DNA of 64,000 nucleotides from Streptomyces galbus (GTDB taxonomy: Bacteria; Actinomycetota; Actinomycetes; Streptomycetales; Streptomycetaceae): positions 376,823-440,822 of the forward strand of contig NZ_SZPR01000018.1 in NCBI RefSeq assembly GCF_005280195.1, written 5' to 3'. The position numbers and the translations under genes were made by a program. Shown here in pieces: positions 7,400-16,194 of the stretch. The notes beneath the pieces were generated by a model. It worked only from the letters and a program-made list of their open reading frames with translations. It was not told where the DNA came from and ran no database searches. Every line of letters starts with the position of its first letter. Position 1 is the first letter of the stretch.

Positions 7400-9271
7400 C
7401 TACAGGGCCGAGGGGTCCTGTGGTCCCCGCCCCGACAGCACCTCGCCGTACGCCTGCATCAGGTCCGGCAGCCGCAGGGTGGCCAGGTCCGCGCGGGTCA
7501 GCGCCCCGGGGTACGTCGACAGCCTGAGGTCCCGGTAGGCGCAGCTCTTCTCGTACAGCGTCCGCAGGAACCGCCCGTTGCCCAGCTCGTCGATCCACCC
7601 CTGGTCGACCACGTGCCCGGCGATCGAGCGCAGCTCGTCCAGGGCCTCCTCGTCCCAGAGGTCGCCGTTCTCCGCGGCGAGGACCTTGCCGATCTCGGTG
7701 AGTTCGAGCGGCCGGTAGGAGGGGAAGTCCACCCGGGTCGTGAACCGCGAGGACAGACCCGGGTTGGCGGCGAGCAGCCGGTCCATCCCCTCGGGATAGC
7801 CGGCCAGGATGACCACGAGGTGGTCCCGGTTGTCCTCGGCGCGCTTGAGCAGCACCTGCAGGGCCTCGTCGCCGTAGGCGTCGCCCTTGCCGTACCCGGA
7901 GTTGGACAGGGAGTACGCCTCGTCCACGAACAGGACACCGCCGAGCGCGGAGTCGATCAGCTCGTTGGCCTTCACTGCGGTCTGGCCCAGGTACTCGCCC
8001 ACCAGGTCGGCCCGCTGCGCCTCCACGAGGTGGTCGCCGCCGAGCAGTCCGAGGGCGTAGAAGACCCGGCCGAGGATGCGGGCCACGGTGGTCTTGCCGG
8101 TGCCGGACGGCCCGGAGAAGACGAAGTGCCGTTTGGGCGGCTGGACCGGCAGGCCCTGCCCGGCGCGCAGCCGCGCCATGTTGAGCTGCGCGGACAACGC
8201 CTTGACCTGCCGCTTCACGGGCTCCAGGCCCACCATGCGCTCGAGCTCGGCCAGGGCCTCCTCGAGCAGGGCGGGGTCGGTGGGGCCGGCCGGCAGCGAC
8301 GGCGTCGGGACGGCGGTCTTGTGCCGCGCGGCCGTGCCGGGCGCCACCGGCGGAACGCCCGCCGGGGGCAGGTCGGCGGGCTCGCCCAGCCTGAGGTCCC
8401 GGCCCTCCGTGCCGAACAGCGGGTCCAGCACGTCCGGCCCGTCCACGCTGTCCTGGCCGAAGCCGCTCAGCGTGATCGCGGCGAGGTCGGCCGGATCGTC
8501 GTCGAACCCGTCGCCCTCGGCGATCGCCGCGAGCCGCGCGGAGGTGTCCATGAACGCGGGGTCGACCCGGTGCACGGCCCGGTACAGGGGGAGCGCGGCG
8601 GCCGACCGTCCCGTCCCCTCGTGGGCCCGCGCCAGCCAGTACCGCAGCTCCTTGCGCTGCGGCTGCTCGCTGCGGCAGCGCATCAGCGCCGTCGACAGCA
8701 GCGGCTCGGCCTGGCCGTACATCTCCAGCCGCACCCGGGCCATGCCGCCGAACAGCCCGGCCTCGATGCCGAGCAGGGGGTCGTCGAGCAGCGGGTCGGT
8801 GTGCCGGACGAGCTGCTCCCAGTCCTTGACCAGGTAGGCGCGGCAGGCGTGCAGGAAGCGCACCTGGTGGTCGGTGTCGACCGGGGGCAGTCCGGCGAGT
8901 GCCCGGTCCAGCTCCGGCACGTGGCGGCCGTCGAGCCAGTGGGAGGCGTGCGCGAGGAGCAGGTCGCGCGGGCTCTCCAGCACGGGCTGCACCCACCAGC
9001 CGAGCCAGTACCAGGAGTTGAGCGTGCGGCGGTGCCGGGCGCGCTGTTCGCCGAAGCGTTCGCGGTGCCGGAACATCCGCAGCAGCGCGGTCGTGGTGTC
9101 CACCCGCAGCGCGTGCAGCCCGAGCCAGCCGTCCGCCATCCCGGGATCGATCCGCACCGCGGCGCGGAACTCCTCCTCCGCCTGCGGATAGGCGCCCATG
9201 GTGTAGGCGTCCACGCCTCGCAGCCAGGCGAGGTCGGCCGGGGCCTGCGGGCCCTGGGTGCCGAAGTCCAT
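7400..9271 (-). CDS. EccA-like AAA+ ATPase with N-terminal TPR region (CbxX/CfqX family)
   Basis: 623 residues from the ATG at 9271, which follows GGGGGA at good spacing; an in-frame GTG lies twelve bases upstream. The N-terminal 270 residues are helical, TPR-like repeats (e.g. YPQAEEEFRAAVRIDPGMADGW). A proline-rich linker follows, then one AAA domain with Walker A GPSGTGKTTVARIL (about 385), Walker B GGVLFVDEAYSL (about 442) and sensor sequence NPGLSSRF. This architecture is that of EccA, the cytosolic ATPase of type VII (ESX) secretion. No other ESX genes are in the window, so its role here is uncertain. Confidence 0.85.
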   Translation of the reverse strand: MDFGTQGPQAPADLAWLRGVDAYTMGAYPQAEEEFRAAVRIDPGMADGWLGLHALRVDTTTALLRMFRHRERFGEQRARHRRTLNSWYWLGWWVQPVLESPRDLLLAHASHWLDGRHVPELDRALAGLPPVDTDHQVRFLHACRAYLVKDWEQLVRHTDPLLDDPLLGIEAGLFGGMARVRLEMYGQAEPLLSTALMRCRSEQPQRKELRYWLARAHEGTGRSAAALPLYRAVHRVDPAFMDTSARLAAIAEGDGFDDDPADLAAITLSGFGQDSVDGPDVLDPLFGTEGRDLRLGEPADLPPAGVPPVAPGTAARHKTAVPTPSLPAGPTDPALLEEALAELERMVGLEPVKRQVKALSAQLNMARLRAGQGLPVQPPKRHFVFSGPSGTGKTTVARILGRVFYALGLLGGDHLVEAQRADLVGEYLGQTAVKANELIDSALGGVLFVDEAYSLSNSGYGKGDAYGDEALQVLLKRAEDNRDHLVVILAGYPEGMDRLLAANPGLSSRFTTRVDFPSYRPLELTEIGKVLAAENGDLWDEEALDELRSIAGHVVDQGWIDELGNGRFLRTLYEKSCAYRDLRLSTYPGALTRADLATLRLPDLMQAYGEVLSGRGPQDPSAL

Positions 9272-9541
9272 CACGTCCCCCACAAACCGTGCCCCCGTCG
9301 CCCGTCGGCTGCCGTGGTCGAACCGCTGTGCCGCGGAACGGAGTTGAGTGCGCGGAGCAGCCGTCCGCAGGTCGCACCCAGGGCATCGTACCCGCGGGGG
9401 AGGGGCCCGCCGTAGGGTGCCGCACGAGGCGTTCGGCGAGGTGGGAGCACGGGGGGCGCGTCGGGCGCGGTGACCGAGGGTGAGCGTCCGGCGCCGTCAC
9501 GCGCCCGGAACGGGGGCCGCGGGGGCCGTTCGCGGGCAGAA

Positions 9542-9579
9542 CGAAGCCCCCGATCACGGGGGAACAACCGGGGGCTTCG
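9542..9579 (-). terminator. Rho-independent-type hairpin downstream of the kinase gene
   Basis: An 11-bp perfect stem, CGAAGCCCCCG (9542-9552) and CGGGGGCTTCG (9569-9579), with a 16-base loop. On the minus-strand RNA the 3' side reads TTCGTTCT, a weak U tract. It is placed to stop transcripts of the P-loop kinase gene. Confidence 0.75.
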
Positions 9580-9612
9580 CGTCTTCGGGCGGCTTCCCTG
9601 CCGCACATTGAG

Positions 9613-9642
9613 AACGTAAGTCCTGTACGGGCCGCCGGTCAA
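9613..9642 (-). promoter_or_regulatory. Vegetative-type promoter candidate
   Basis: On the minus strand TTGACC (9642-9637) is followed after 18 bases by TACGTT (9618-9613). Initiation would fall near 9606, just before the hairpin at 9579-9542. An RNA starting here would either end at about 60 nt or depend on read-through into the AAA ATPase gene. Confidence 0.4.
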
Positions 9643-9717
9643 GCGCAGTTGAGGCACTCGGAGAAGTTCCCCCGCACGGATCTTCACAGGTTCACCACAT
9701 CGCGTGCGACCCTTCAC

Positions 9718-10260
9718 TCAGCGTGACGAAGGGCCCGTACCAGGGGGCGCGGACGGCCCCGGCAGCACCTCGTACCCCCGCTCCAACTGCCGTACCAGCG
9801 CGTGCGCGTGGGGTCGCGAGGGGTCCGCCGCGAAGTGCGCCCGCTCCGCCTCGACCCAGCCGTCCCAGAACTCCCGCTGCTCCGCCCCGTCCCGTGCGCG
9901 GCCCCGCGCCCACGACTCCTCCGGTGGCAGGTCCATCCACAGCAGGCACGCCAGGCTCGGCCGCACCGCACGGCGCCCGACCCCCACGCCCTCCACCAGC
10001 ACCACGGGTGCCGCGGGCAGCGGCCGGGGCGGGCCGTAGCGGCGGGCCCGCCAGTCGTACGGCGCGTAGTGCGCGCTCTCGCCCCGGCCGAGCGGCTCGA
10101 TCACCTGGGCCCGAAGGCGGCCGGTCCACCCGAAGGGGTCGCGGTGGGAGGCCAGGTCGTCGAGGTGGAGCACCGGCGCCCCGCCCAGCGCGGCGGCCAC
10201 CCGCCCGGCGAACGTCGACTTCCCCGAGCCCGCGTGTCCGTCCACGCCGACCAGGCGCAC
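9718..10260 (-). CDS. P-loop nucleoside/uridine kinase-like protein
   Basis: 180 residues from the only usable GTG. Walker A GHAGSGKSTFAGRV lies at residues 8-21, then VLHLDDLASHRDPFGW (catalytic-acid region of uridine-kinase-like folds) and VVLVEGVGVGRRAV. The family (AAA_33 / uridine kinase-like) phosphorylates nucleosides or other small substrates, and the substrate here is unknown. Codons upstream of the GTG (10261-10335) read as protein, including VIHELAARLRRLPPSCGP, but contain no ATG, GTG or TTG before an in-frame stop. The true N terminus is therefore doubtful. Confidence 0.7.
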   Translation of the reverse strand: MRLVGVDGHAGSGKSTFAGRVAAALGGAPVLHLDDLASHRDPFGWTGRLRAQVIEPLGRGESAHYAPYDWRARRYGPPRPLPAAPVVLVEGVGVGRRAVRPSLACLLWMDLPPEESWARGRARDGAEQREFWDGWVEAERAHFAADPSRPHAHALVRQLERGYEVLPGPSAPPGTGPSSR

Positions 10261-10561
10261 CGGCCCGCAGGACGGGGGGAGCCGGCGGAGCCGGGCGGCG
10301 AGCTCGTGGATGACGGGGTCCTCGGGCGTGCGGGGGGAGGGGGCGTGCTGCCCGCAGTCTAGGGGGTGTCTCGTCGGTCAGGCCGGGCTCGCGAGACACC
10401 CCCTGGTGCCGGGCGCCGCAGGTCATGCCAGTGGACTCGACCAATGATTCGTGACGCGCGTGGGTCGAAGTGCTGGCAGGAGCGGGCGTGGACGGCCATA
10501 GTTGGCGCACAACCGTGCACCCGGACCCGCCCCGACTCCGACACCTGGGGGTCTCCCGCCC
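10261..10561. other. Divergent intergenic region between kinase and C39-like genes
   Basis: 301 bases. It contains a 13-bp inverted repeat (10361-10404) and a TAGACT -10-like element for the kinase direction (about 10359-10354). The kinase-proximal 75 bases are possibly translated. Nothing distinct is seen for the C39-like gene beyond a TAGTTG element near 10500. Confidence 0.5.
10361..10404. promoter_or_regulatory. 13-bp perfect inverted repeat, possible operator or leader hairpin
   Basis: AGGGGGTGTCTCG (10361-10373) and CGAGACACCCCCT (10392-10404) are exact inverted copies separated by 18 bases. The arms flank and overlap the promoter candidate of the kinase gene on the minus strand. Either an operator or an RNA hairpin would fit; there is no U tract to support a terminator. 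Confidence 0.55.
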
Positions 10562-11965
10562 ATGAGCAGAGCCGAACAGCCGTCCCGCAGGGCCGCGCAG
10601 CCCTCCCGCAGGACCGTCCTGACCGCCGCGGTCGTCGCCGCCGTGACGTCCGCCGCGACGGCCGGCGCCCTGGCCCCGGCCTCCGCCGCCGTCCCCGACG
10701 GCCCGGCCGGTCCCGCCGGCCCGGACGCCCCGGCCCGCCCCGTCGACTACCGCTCCTGGACCACGTACGCCGACTGGCGCTCGGGCACCGCGCAGGGCAC
10801 CCGCCCGGTGGCCGGCGTCCGGCCGGGCCTGGTGATCGCCGCCGCCCACGGCACCGTCGACTACACCGACCCGCACACCGGCACCACCGCGGCCTGGGAG
10901 TACGCCACCTGGACCTCGCCGGTGCACCACCTCCCGGTGCCGTCCACGGAGGCCATCGCGTCCTGGAACGCGCACACCCCCGAGGGCACCTGGCTCCAGG
11001 TCGAGCTGTCCGGGACGTACTCCGACGGCACCGCGACCCCCTGGTACGTGATGGGCCGCTGGGCGGCCGGCGACCAGGACATCCGGCGCACCTCCGTCGA
11101 CGACCAGACCGACGGCCGGAGCACCATCTGGACGGACACCTTCTCCATCGACGACGCCTCCACGGGCCTGCGCCTGGCGTCGTACCGGCTGCGCCTGACC
11201 CTGTACCGCCGGCCCGGCACGAAGCTCACGCCGACCGTGTGGCGGCTCGGGGCGATGGGCTCCGACATCCCCGACCGCTTCACCGTCCCGGCCAGCACCC
11301 CGGGCCTCGCGCGGGAACTGGCCGTCCCGCGCTACTCGCAGGAGATCCACAAGGGCCAGTACCCCGAGTACGACAACGGCGGCGAGGCCTGGTGCAGCCC
11401 CACCTCCTCGCAGATGATCGTCGAGTACTGGGGCGGCCGGCTCACCCCGGAGCAACTGGCCTGGGTCGACCCGTCGTACGCCGACCCGCAGGTGTGCCAC
11501 GCGGCCCGGTCCACCTACGACTACCAGTACGAGGGCTGCGGCAACTGGCCGTTCAACGCGGCCTACGCGGCGACCTTCGAGGGCCTCCAGGGCGTCGTGA
11601 CCCGCCTCGTCTCCCTCACCGACCTGGAGACGCTCGTCGCGGCCGGCATCCCGGCCATAACGTCCCAGTCGTTCCTGAAGGAGGAGCTCACCGGCGCGGG
11701 GTACGGCACCTCCGGGCACCTGATGACGGTGATCGGCTTCACCGCCGACGGCGACGTGATCGCCAACGACCCGGCCTCGCCGAGCGACGAGGCGGTGCGC
11801 AGGGTCTACCGGCGCCGGGAGTTCGAGAACATCTGGCTGCGGACCAAGCGGTACAACGCCTCCGGCAAGGTCGTCGGCGGCACGGGCGGCGTCTGCTACC
11901 TGTACTTCCCGGCCCACCCCACCCCGCGCCAGCGCAAGGCGCTCGCCGCGGTGGGCGTGCGGTGA
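10562..11965 (+). CDS. Tat-exported peptidase C39-like protein
   Basis: 467 residues. The N terminus has a twin-arginine signal (SRRTVLTAAVVAAVTSAATAGALAP) with Ala-rich cleavage region near residue 45, so export is expected. The C-terminal half resembles papain-like C39/C70 domains: the Cys segment NGGEAWCSPTSSQMIVEYWGG, the His segment SGHLMTVIGFTADGDVIANDPA, and conserved aromatic residues around YDYQYEGCGNWPFN. The N-terminal part (about 60-260) is probably a beta-rich substrate-binding domain. The ATG at 10562 is preferred over an upstream GTG because it begins directly at the signal peptide. Peptide substrate is unknown. Confidence 0.82.
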   Translation: MSRAEQPSRRAAQPSRRTVLTAAVVAAVTSAATAGALAPASAAVPDGPAGPAGPDAPARPVDYRSWTTYADWRSGTAQGTRPVAGVRPGLVIAAAHGTVDYTDPHTGTTAAWEYATWTSPVHHLPVPSTEAIASWNAHTPEGTWLQVELSGTYSDGTATPWYVMGRWAAGDQDIRRTSVDDQTDGRSTIWTDTFSIDDASTGLRLASYRLRLTLYRRPGTKLTPTVWRLGAMGSDIPDRFTVPASTPGLARELAVPRYSQEIHKGQYPEYDNGGEAWCSPTSSQMIVEYWGGRLTPEQLAWVDPSYADPQVCHAARSTYDYQYEGCGNWPFNAAYAATFEGLQGVVTRLVSLTDLETLVAAGIPAITSQSFLKEELTGAGYGTSGHLMTVIGFTADGDVIANDPASPSDEAVRRVYRRREFENIWLRTKRYNASGKVVGGTGGVCYLYFPAHPTPRQRKALAAVGVR

Positions 11966-12122
11966 GCGGGGGCGGCCGCGTCCGCGTGTGAGCAACCTCT
12001 CGGCCGCGAACGGCGCGAACGGTGGCAAGGTGGACGGACCGACCGGGCGTACCCGCCCGGTCGGGCTCGACCGGGGCGGGCCGATCGGTCCCGCCCCCAC
12101 CGCACGACCGCAGTGAGACGCC

Positions 12123-12266
12123 ATGACCGCACACTCCGCCACCGCCCACGCCCACGCCCGCACCGGGGGCCCGAAGGACGACGGCCCCCGCATCCTCGAA
12201 CACGTCGCGGGCTGGGCCCTCGTCCTGGTCGTCGCGATGCTGGTGACGCAGCTGGGACTGCTGTAG
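12123..12266 (+). CDS. SCO1431-family small membrane protein
   Basis: 47 residues, short for automatic calling. The N-terminal half is Ala/His rich (SATAHAHARTGGPKDDGPRI) and the C-terminal half is a single transmembrane helix, EHVAGWALVLVVAMLVTQL, ending GLL. It matches the conserved Streptomyces family named after SCO1431. The ATG at 12123 is preceded by a weak purine-rich AGTGAGA. It lies between the C39-like protein and the TetR gene; function unknown. Confidence 0.75.
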   Translation: MTAHSATAHAHARTGGPKDDGPRILEHVAGWALVLVVAMLVTQLGLL

Positions 12267-12280
12267 GCGTCTGCTTGACC

Positions 12281-12299
12281 TGACATACTGCGGATGTCA
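12281..12299. promoter_or_regulatory. Inverted repeat in front of the TetR gene, likely operator
   Basis: TGACAT (12281-12286), seven bases, ATGTCA (12294-12299). It overlaps a TTGACC -35-like element (12275-12280) and lies 28 bases before the TetR start, a typical site for autoregulation. Confidence 0.5.
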
Positions 12300-12327
12300 C
12301 CGCCGACCGTCGGAATCAGGGTCGAAA

Positions 12328-12987
12328 TTGAACATCCCGCAGCAGCGTGCCGCCGACCTCCCCGGAGTCCGCGGAACCGAGCGCTCCGTGGCGCGTCGCG
12401 CCGAACTCATCGCCATCGGGCGGAAGTTGTTCGCCGACCGGTCCTACGACGCGCTCTCCATGGACGACATCGCGAAACAGGCGCACGTCGCCAAGGGGCT
12501 CATCTACTACTACTTCCGGTCCAAGCGCGGCTACTACCTGGCGATCATCCAGGACTCCGTCGCCGACCTGGTCTCCTTCGCGGCGGGCGGCGCCGGGCTG
12601 CCCCCGGTGGACCGCGTCCACCGCACCATCGACGGTTACCTGCGCTACGCCGAGAGCCACCAGGCCGCCTTCCGCACGATCGTCAGCGGCGGGGTCGGGT
12701 TCGACGCCGAGGTGCACGCCGTCCGCGACGGTGTGCGGAACGCGATCGTCGCGACCATCGCCGAGGGCGCGTACGGCTCCGGCGAGATCGCCCCGGTCGC
12801 GCGCGTGGGCCTGCTGGCCTGGGTGTGCGGCGTGGAGGGCGCCACGCTCGACTGGATCGACCGCCCCGAGCTGTCTCGCGACACGCTGCGGGAGTACCTG
12901 GTGAGGACCCTCGGCGGTGCCCTGCGCGCCATCGAGGAGCTGGACCCGACCCATCCGGCCCCGCGGCCGGCCCGCCGGGACGCCTGA
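12328..12987 (+). CDS. TetR-family transcriptional regulator
   Basis: 219 residues from a TTG start. The helix-turn-helix lies at about 30-75 (RAELIAIGRKLFADRSYDALSMDDIAKQAHVAKGLIYYYF), followed by a helical ligand-binding domain. The start is uncertain: the TTG has no strong ribosome site, and an internal GTG at residue 22 would still keep the DNA-binding domain. A TGACAT/ATGTCA inverted repeat just upstream is a candidate self-operator. The neighbouring small membrane protein and chitinase give no firm clue to a target. Confidence 0.85.
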   Translation: MNIPQQRAADLPGVRGTERSVARRAELIAIGRKLFADRSYDALSMDDIAKQAHVAKGLIYYYFRSKRGYYLAIIQDSVADLVSFAAGGAGLPPVDRVHRTIDGYLRYAESHQAAFRTIVSGGVGFDAEVHAVRDGVRNAIVATIAEGAYGSGEIAPVARVGLLAWVCGVEGATLDWIDRPELSRDTLREYLVRTLGGALRAIEELDPTHPAPRPARRDA

Positions 12988-13102
12988 GCCGCGCACCGGC
13001 ACGGCCCGGCCGCCGTGGGGGCCCGGGGGACGCGCGAAGGGCGGAGGCTCGTGGACTCCGCCCGTCGCACCCCGTGGGGGTTCCCGGTCCCCGCCGTCCG
13101 GA

Positions 13103-14341
<1,239 letters not shown>

Positions 14342-14416
14342 CGGTGGCTCCTCGTGGGGGAGAGGGGAACGCACGCCGATTGGCATGAACGCGGTAACGC
14401 GGTGACCGTGAGCGTA

Positions 14417-14432
14417 GGAGGACTAGACCACT
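14417..14432 (-). promoter_or_regulatory. DasR-responsive element (dre) of the chitinase gene
   Basis: On the minus strand the sequence AGTGGTCTAGTCCTCC matches the dre consensus AGTGGTCTAGACCACT at 13 of 16 positions; the left half is perfect. It lies upstream of the chitinase start, where chitinase promoters of Streptomyces carry such repeats. DasR represses these genes and is released by amino-sugar phosphates. Confidence 0.75.
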
Positions 14433-14501
14433 ACGGTCAATGGTGCGTACCAAGTCGCCTTCACGGCGCCCCGCTCCGCCCCCACGGGGGCCGGGGGGCG
14501 G

Positions 14502-14765
14502 TCAGCGCACGTCGCCCAGCGGGTCCAGGGAGGCGCTGAACTGTCCCGGCCGCACCGGCGGGGCCGAGAGCCGCACCCACTCGGGGTCGTGCCGGCCCGG
14601 CAGGGTGCGTCCGCGGTCGGCCCACGCGCGCATCAGATCGCGATAGATGGGCGGGTCCTGGAGCGGCGCGGGACGCGGAACGGCGCGCAGGACCGGTTCC
14701 GCGCCGAGGGGGGCGGGGACGAACAACTGGCGGTGACGCCCGGGAGCGGAGGACGTGGGGGTCAT
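14502..14765 (-). CDS. Conserved hypothetical protein
   Basis: 87 residues, no membrane segment. The central part IYRDLMRAWADRGRTLPGRHDPEWVRL is helical and the C terminus reads PPVRPGQFSASLDPLGDVR. I recognise no domain. The strongly Pro/Arg-rich composition weakens the coding call, but the tryptophan/tyrosine content and the clean ATG support it. It lies between the chitinase and another small conserved protein, all on the minus strand. Confidence 0.55.
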   Translation of the reverse strand: MTPTSSAPGRHRQLFVPAPLGAEPVLRAVPRPAPLQDPPIYRDLMRAWADRGRTLPGRHDPEWVRLSAPPVRPGQFSASLDPLGDVR

Positions 14766-14917
14766 ACCGGGCCAACGCGCGCGGCCGCGCCCGGGTCACC
14801 GGCGCACGGAGTCGCGCGTGCGTTCGCGGAGTGCCCCGGCGCGCGGCCGGTTCACCCGTTGTTCCGTCATCGCAGCGCCGGAGCACATCACTTGACGGTG
14901 CATCAGGACATGCCGAA

Positions 14918-14951
14918 CCCGCGCCACGACCCCGATGGGCCGTGGCGCGGG
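14918..14951 (-). terminator. Hairpin terminator downstream of the 151-residue protein gene
   Basis: CCCGCGCCACG (14918-14928) pairs perfectly with CGTGGCGCGGG (14941-14951), 12-base loop. It begins 34 bases past the stop of the minus-strand gene ending at 14985. Confidence 0.65.
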
Positions 14952-14984
14952 GCGGCTGGGACTGGGAGGTGGGCCGGATCCGGC

Positions 14985-15440
14985 TCAGGCGGCCTGGCGG
15001 CGCATCGTCGGCACGCGCATCGGGCGCGAGCCCGGGCCGCCGACGTGGGAGAAGGGCTGCGTGCGCCAGTCGAGTCCCTGAGGGAGCGTCAACAACAGCG
15101 CGGTGTCCTGCTCCTGCGGCTCCACGCTCTCGTCGGCGGGGCGGGCGTCGGACGCCGCACGGCCGGTGCCGGCACACACCGTGAGCCCGAACGGGTTCCA
15201 CGGGGAGGCGCACAGCGCGTGCTCCGGCAGGGACTCCTCGTCCGCCAGCAGCGCGATGGGCTGGGCGCAGTCCGGGCAGATCACCCGGTACATCTCGAAC
15301 GTGTCGTAGGCGTCGAACTCGTCGTCGTAGCCGTCGAGTTCGAGGGAGTCGTCGGGTTCGACGCCCTCCGGCTCGGGCTCGACGACGACCGACTGGAGCC
15401 GCTTGGACGCGGATCGACCAGGGCGCTTGACACTCTGCAT
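14985..15440 (-). CDS. Conserved actinobacterial protein with short zinc-ribbon-like motif
   Basis: 151 residues. An acidic N-terminal half (PEPEGVEPDDSLELDGYDDEFDAYDTFEMY) precedes a Cys motif CPDCAQPIALLADEE...HALCAS, which could hold a metal. The basic C terminus ends RPMRVPTMRRQAA. There is no signal peptide or membrane helix. ATG 15440 follows a GGGGGAGAA-type ribosome site. Function is unknown. It is divergent from the Lrp regulator gene across 264 bases. Confidence 0.7.
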   Translation of the reverse strand: MQSVKRPGRSASKRLQSVVVEPEPEGVEPDDSLELDGYDDEFDAYDTFEMYRVICPDCAQPIALLADEESLPEHALCASPWNPFGLTVCAGTGRAASDARPADESVEPQEQDTALLLTLPQGLDWRTQPFSHVGGPGSRPMRVPTMRRQAA

Positions 15441-15704
15441 GGGATTCTCCCCCTCGGGCTGGGCCGTGAAGGCACTGCGGCCTCGACCACAGCAAGCACT
15501 TCCCGCGGTGTCCCGGTGGTAATCACGGGACCATCACGAAGCCCGGCCACGGCTTGTGGCGTTCGTCACACGCCCTGCACGACTGCTGCGGGCCGTCTTC
15601 ACGGCCCCGTACCCGCGCACCCCGCCCCGGTCGCATCACGAACCTGCTATGACCTGGGCTGCACAGGTATACGCGGAGATCAGCGGCACTGTAGGTTCAG
15701 CGCC

Positions 15705-16145
15705 ATGGAGGAGCTGGACCGCCACATCGTGCAGCTGCTCGTCAAGGACGGGCGGATGAGCTACACCGACCTGGGCAAGGCCACGGGCCTGTCCACGTCC
15801 GCCGTGCACCAGCGGGTGCGCCGGCTGGAACAGCGGGGCGTGATCCGCGGCTACGCGGCCGTCGTCGACCCCGAGGCCGTCGGGCTGCCCCTGACCGCCT
15901 TCATCTCGGTGAAACCGTTCGACCCGAGCGCCCCCGACGACATCGCCGAGCGGCTCGCGGGCGTGCCCGAGATCGAGGCCTGCCACAGCGTGGCCGGCGA
16001 CGAGAACTACATCCTCAAGGTCCGCGTGGCCACGCCGCACGAGCTGGAGGAGCTGCTGAGCCGGCTCCGCGCCCTGGCCGGCGTCTCCACCCGGACGACG
16101 GTCGTCCTGTCCACCCCCTACGAGGCGCGCCCGCCGCGCATCTGA
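15705..16145 (+). CDS. Lrp/AsnC-family transcriptional regulator
   Basis: 146 residues: an N-terminal AsnC-type winged helix (about 1-60; LDRHIVQLLVKDGRMSYTDLGKATGLSTSAVHQRVRRLE) and a C-terminal RAM ligand domain (about 65-140; CHSVAGDENYILKVRV). Lrp proteins sense amino acids as oligomers. The TAGGTT element at 15692-15697 ends seven bases before the ATG, with no ribosome site, so the mRNA is probably leaderless. The amidohydrolase gene follows 49 bases downstream and may be a target or operon partner. Confidence 0.9.
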   Translation: MEELDRHIVQLLVKDGRMSYTDLGKATGLSTSAVHQRVRRLEQRGVIRGYAAVVDPEAVGLPLTAFISVKPFDPSAPDDIAERLAGVPEIEACHSVAGDENYILKVRVATPHELEELLSRLRALAGVSTRTTVVLSTPYEARPPRI

Positions 16146-16194
16146 CGAGGGGCCCCGGTAGGGGGCGGCGGGGGAGAAGCGCGAGACTGTCCCC

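Larger units (their letters stand above)
9272..9717. other. 446-base intergenic region with promoter-like and terminator-like elements
   Basis: No credible gene lies here. On the minus strand it holds a vegetative-type promoter candidate (9613-9642) followed within about 30 bases by a strong terminator-like hairpin (9542-9579). Then comes about 270 bases of leader before the AAA ATPase start. Confidence 0.6.

Noticed and set aside
9692..12286. 864-residue minus-strand frame opposite the C39-like gene
   Set aside because: No domain, extreme Gly/Arg content, and it covers the plus-strand gene with a clear Tat signal and catalytic motifs.
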